From Paraphoma chrysanthemicola (Eukaryota; Ascomycota; Dothideomycetes; Pleosporales; Phaeosphaeriaceae): a DNA stretch of 64,000 bases. Positions 62,879-64,000 of this stretch are shown here, piece by piece (the first letter of the stretch is position 1; every line of letters starts with the position of its first letter). The notes under the pieces are model-generated. The model ran no database searches. It was not told the origin of the DNA and was given only the letters and a program-made list of their open reading frames with translations. The stretch spans positions 1,674,001 through 1,738,000 of the forward strand of contig JAGMWG010000009.1 in assembly GCA_020744225.1 (NCBI GenBank). The letters run 5' to 3'. A program made the position numbers and the translations under genes.

Positions 62879-64000
62879 ATGACCACTCTTCGCAACCACT
62901 ACGCCGGTAATGCGCAGAGCTGGAGTCTCAACGGCGTTTCGAGTGTCGCGGCGGCCGGTTCTGGTGGCGGCGGCAAGCCTCCCAATCGCAACAACCAGCC
63001 CGCCGGTCACAACGAGACCGTAAGTACTTCCTTCTCCATCTCGCGCGCGTCGTGCTAACCGTCTCCTCCCAGCCTGTCTCCGCCAAGAAGAAACGCCGCA
63101 TCGGCAACCACGTCGTGGTTGGCGACTCCGATTCCGACGAGGCTGAGTTGCCGGACCATGCCGAGCTCTGCGATTGCCTCCCTTGCATCAATCATCTGCG
63201 TTATTATGGCAACACGGAGTGCTTGCCCGGTATGTCCTCCAAACACATGTCGGCCCCTCGCTGAGTTCGTACTGACTTCGTAACTAGGCCCTCGTTCCGC
63301 CTGCCAGTCTTGCAATCAACGCCACAAGACCTGCACCAAGCTCACCTCTGAGTTCGCGAGTTCCCCGACCCTACGCCGTGCCTACCGCGCGTGGCGCAAC
63401 TACGCCAACGAGTCGCACGCCCACAACGATCGTCATGTGGTCAAGGCGTCCCAGCGTCATCAAGATCCGGTCACAGGTCAGTGGCGTGGCTCCTACGCGG
63501 TGTTCGACCAGCGCTTCCGCCGCCTCGCCGAGGCCTTCGACGTTGCGCTGACGACTCTGCGTTCCGCCGCCCCCGCCTCGCCCCCGCAGCTCCTCGGTGC
63601 CCCGTCCGCGGCGTCTTCGTCGTCCTCCGCCGTCACTCCCTTCCAGGCCCCCTCCGCTCCCCTCACTGGCGGCAGTGCGAGCGCGCGTATCCAGCAAATG
63701 GAGTCCCGGCTGAACATGCTGACGGACGCCACGCGTCAGGCGGTGGGTCACCTCGACCGCCGCATTGACGAAGGCAACCGTCAGGCAGCCGACTCGCATC
63801 GACAGATCCTGGTACGTTTCGATCCCGTGTTGCGCCCTTGTTGTCGGCTTTGCTAATTTGTGACGTTGTAGGAGGCGATCCAAGGCCTTCAACAGCAGCC
63901 CCGTGCTCGTGCTCTCCCCGCGCCCGTCTACGAGACGCCCCGCCGCCAAGGTCGCTTCATCACGGACTATCCCGAGTACCCCGCCACGCCGTCGCACCGC
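62879..64000 (+). CDS. Multi-exon protein with cysteine cluster, 3' end outside window
   Basis: Exons 62,879-63,019, 63,073-63,229, 63,288-63,811 and 63,872 to beyond 64,000. Introns are 53, 58 and 60 nt with GTAAGT, GTATGT and GTACGT donors, CTAAC/CTGAC/CTAAT-like branch sites and CAG/TAG acceptors; phases fit throughout. 317 residues are visible. First comes a Gly/Asn/Ala-rich N-terminus, then a basic K52-K-K-R-R likely nuclear signal, an acidic D-S-D-S-D-E, then cysteines at 80, 82, 85, 97, 105, 108 and 115. The spacing C82-x2-C85-x11-C97-x7-C105-x2-C108-x6-C115 resembles a Zn2Cys6 binuclear cluster with a longer first loop. A Ser/Ala/Pro-rich linker follows, then a helix likely to form a coiled coil (about 232-274, A-R-I-Q-Q-M-E-S-R-L). 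The gene is markedly GC-rich in third positions. A nuclear, DNA-binding role is plausible but inferred. Start: the first in-frame ATG. Confidence 0.75.

Noticed and set aside
1..64000. tRNA, rRNA and CRISPR arrays
   Set aside because: No cloverleaf-type T-loop contexts, rRNA segments or regularly spaced repeats were seen on either strand by eye.

Overview
The window is from a filamentous ascomycete fungus, probably a species with a two-speed genome such as a Dothideomycete or relative. The order is inferred and the species is not identifiable. The evidence for a fungus is short (53-60 nt) introns with GT..AG ends and CTAAC/CTGAC-type branch sites, fungal protein families (secreted alpha/beta hydrolases, a SnoaL-like protein, an arrestin), and a massive block showing the signature of repeat-induced point mutation (RIP). 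The window falls into two very different halves.

Bases 1 to about 51,560 form one continuous AT-rich block, with sample lines at about 23-30 % G+C. CpA and TpG are almost absent and TpA is extremely common, while CpG survives. Bases 361-420, for example, have no CpA, no TpG and 14 TpA. There is no intact gene. The block is a graveyard of mobile elements that can still be read because RIP makes C-to-T and G-to-A changes and leaves reading frames in register. Recognisable pieces are: a complete Mutator-like element (10,943-13,125) with about 90-bp terminal inverted repeats and a 9-bp target duplication; two Fot1/pogo-type elements flanked by TA (13,661-15,656 and 39,534-41,425); two copies of a giant fungal ORF family linked to a RecQ-type helicase (30.2-33.5 kb with the helicase, 35.7-38.3 kb without it); several long decayed frames of unknown family (17.66-18.04 kb, 21.33-22.41 kb); and a possible further DNA transposon at 45.2-47.7 kb. 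Such helicase ORFs are common near fungal chromosome ends, so a subtelomeric or other heterochromatic position is possible, but no telomere repeat array is present.

From about 51.6 kb the composition changes sharply to roughly 50 % G+C. The first 2.1 kb hold no convincing gene. Then follow an alpha/beta hydrolase of the epoxide-hydrolase/haloalkane-dehalogenase type (53,805-54,725, +), probably with an extra 5' exon encoding a signal peptide; a SnoaL/NTF2-like protein (56,091-56,645, +); a truncated, frameshifted arrestin pseudogene with two recognisable introns (57,099-57,747, -); a secreted alpha/beta hydrolase with a cysteine nucleophile (60,094-61,161, -); and the start of a GC-rich multi-exon gene with a cysteine cluster and a coiled-coil-like helix (62,879 to the window end, +).

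The genes do not form an evident pathway. Two separate hydrolases, a SnoaL-like protein and a broken arrestin next to a large RIP block look like a typical gene-poor accessory or subtelomeric fringe. No tRNA, rRNA or CRISPR array was seen.
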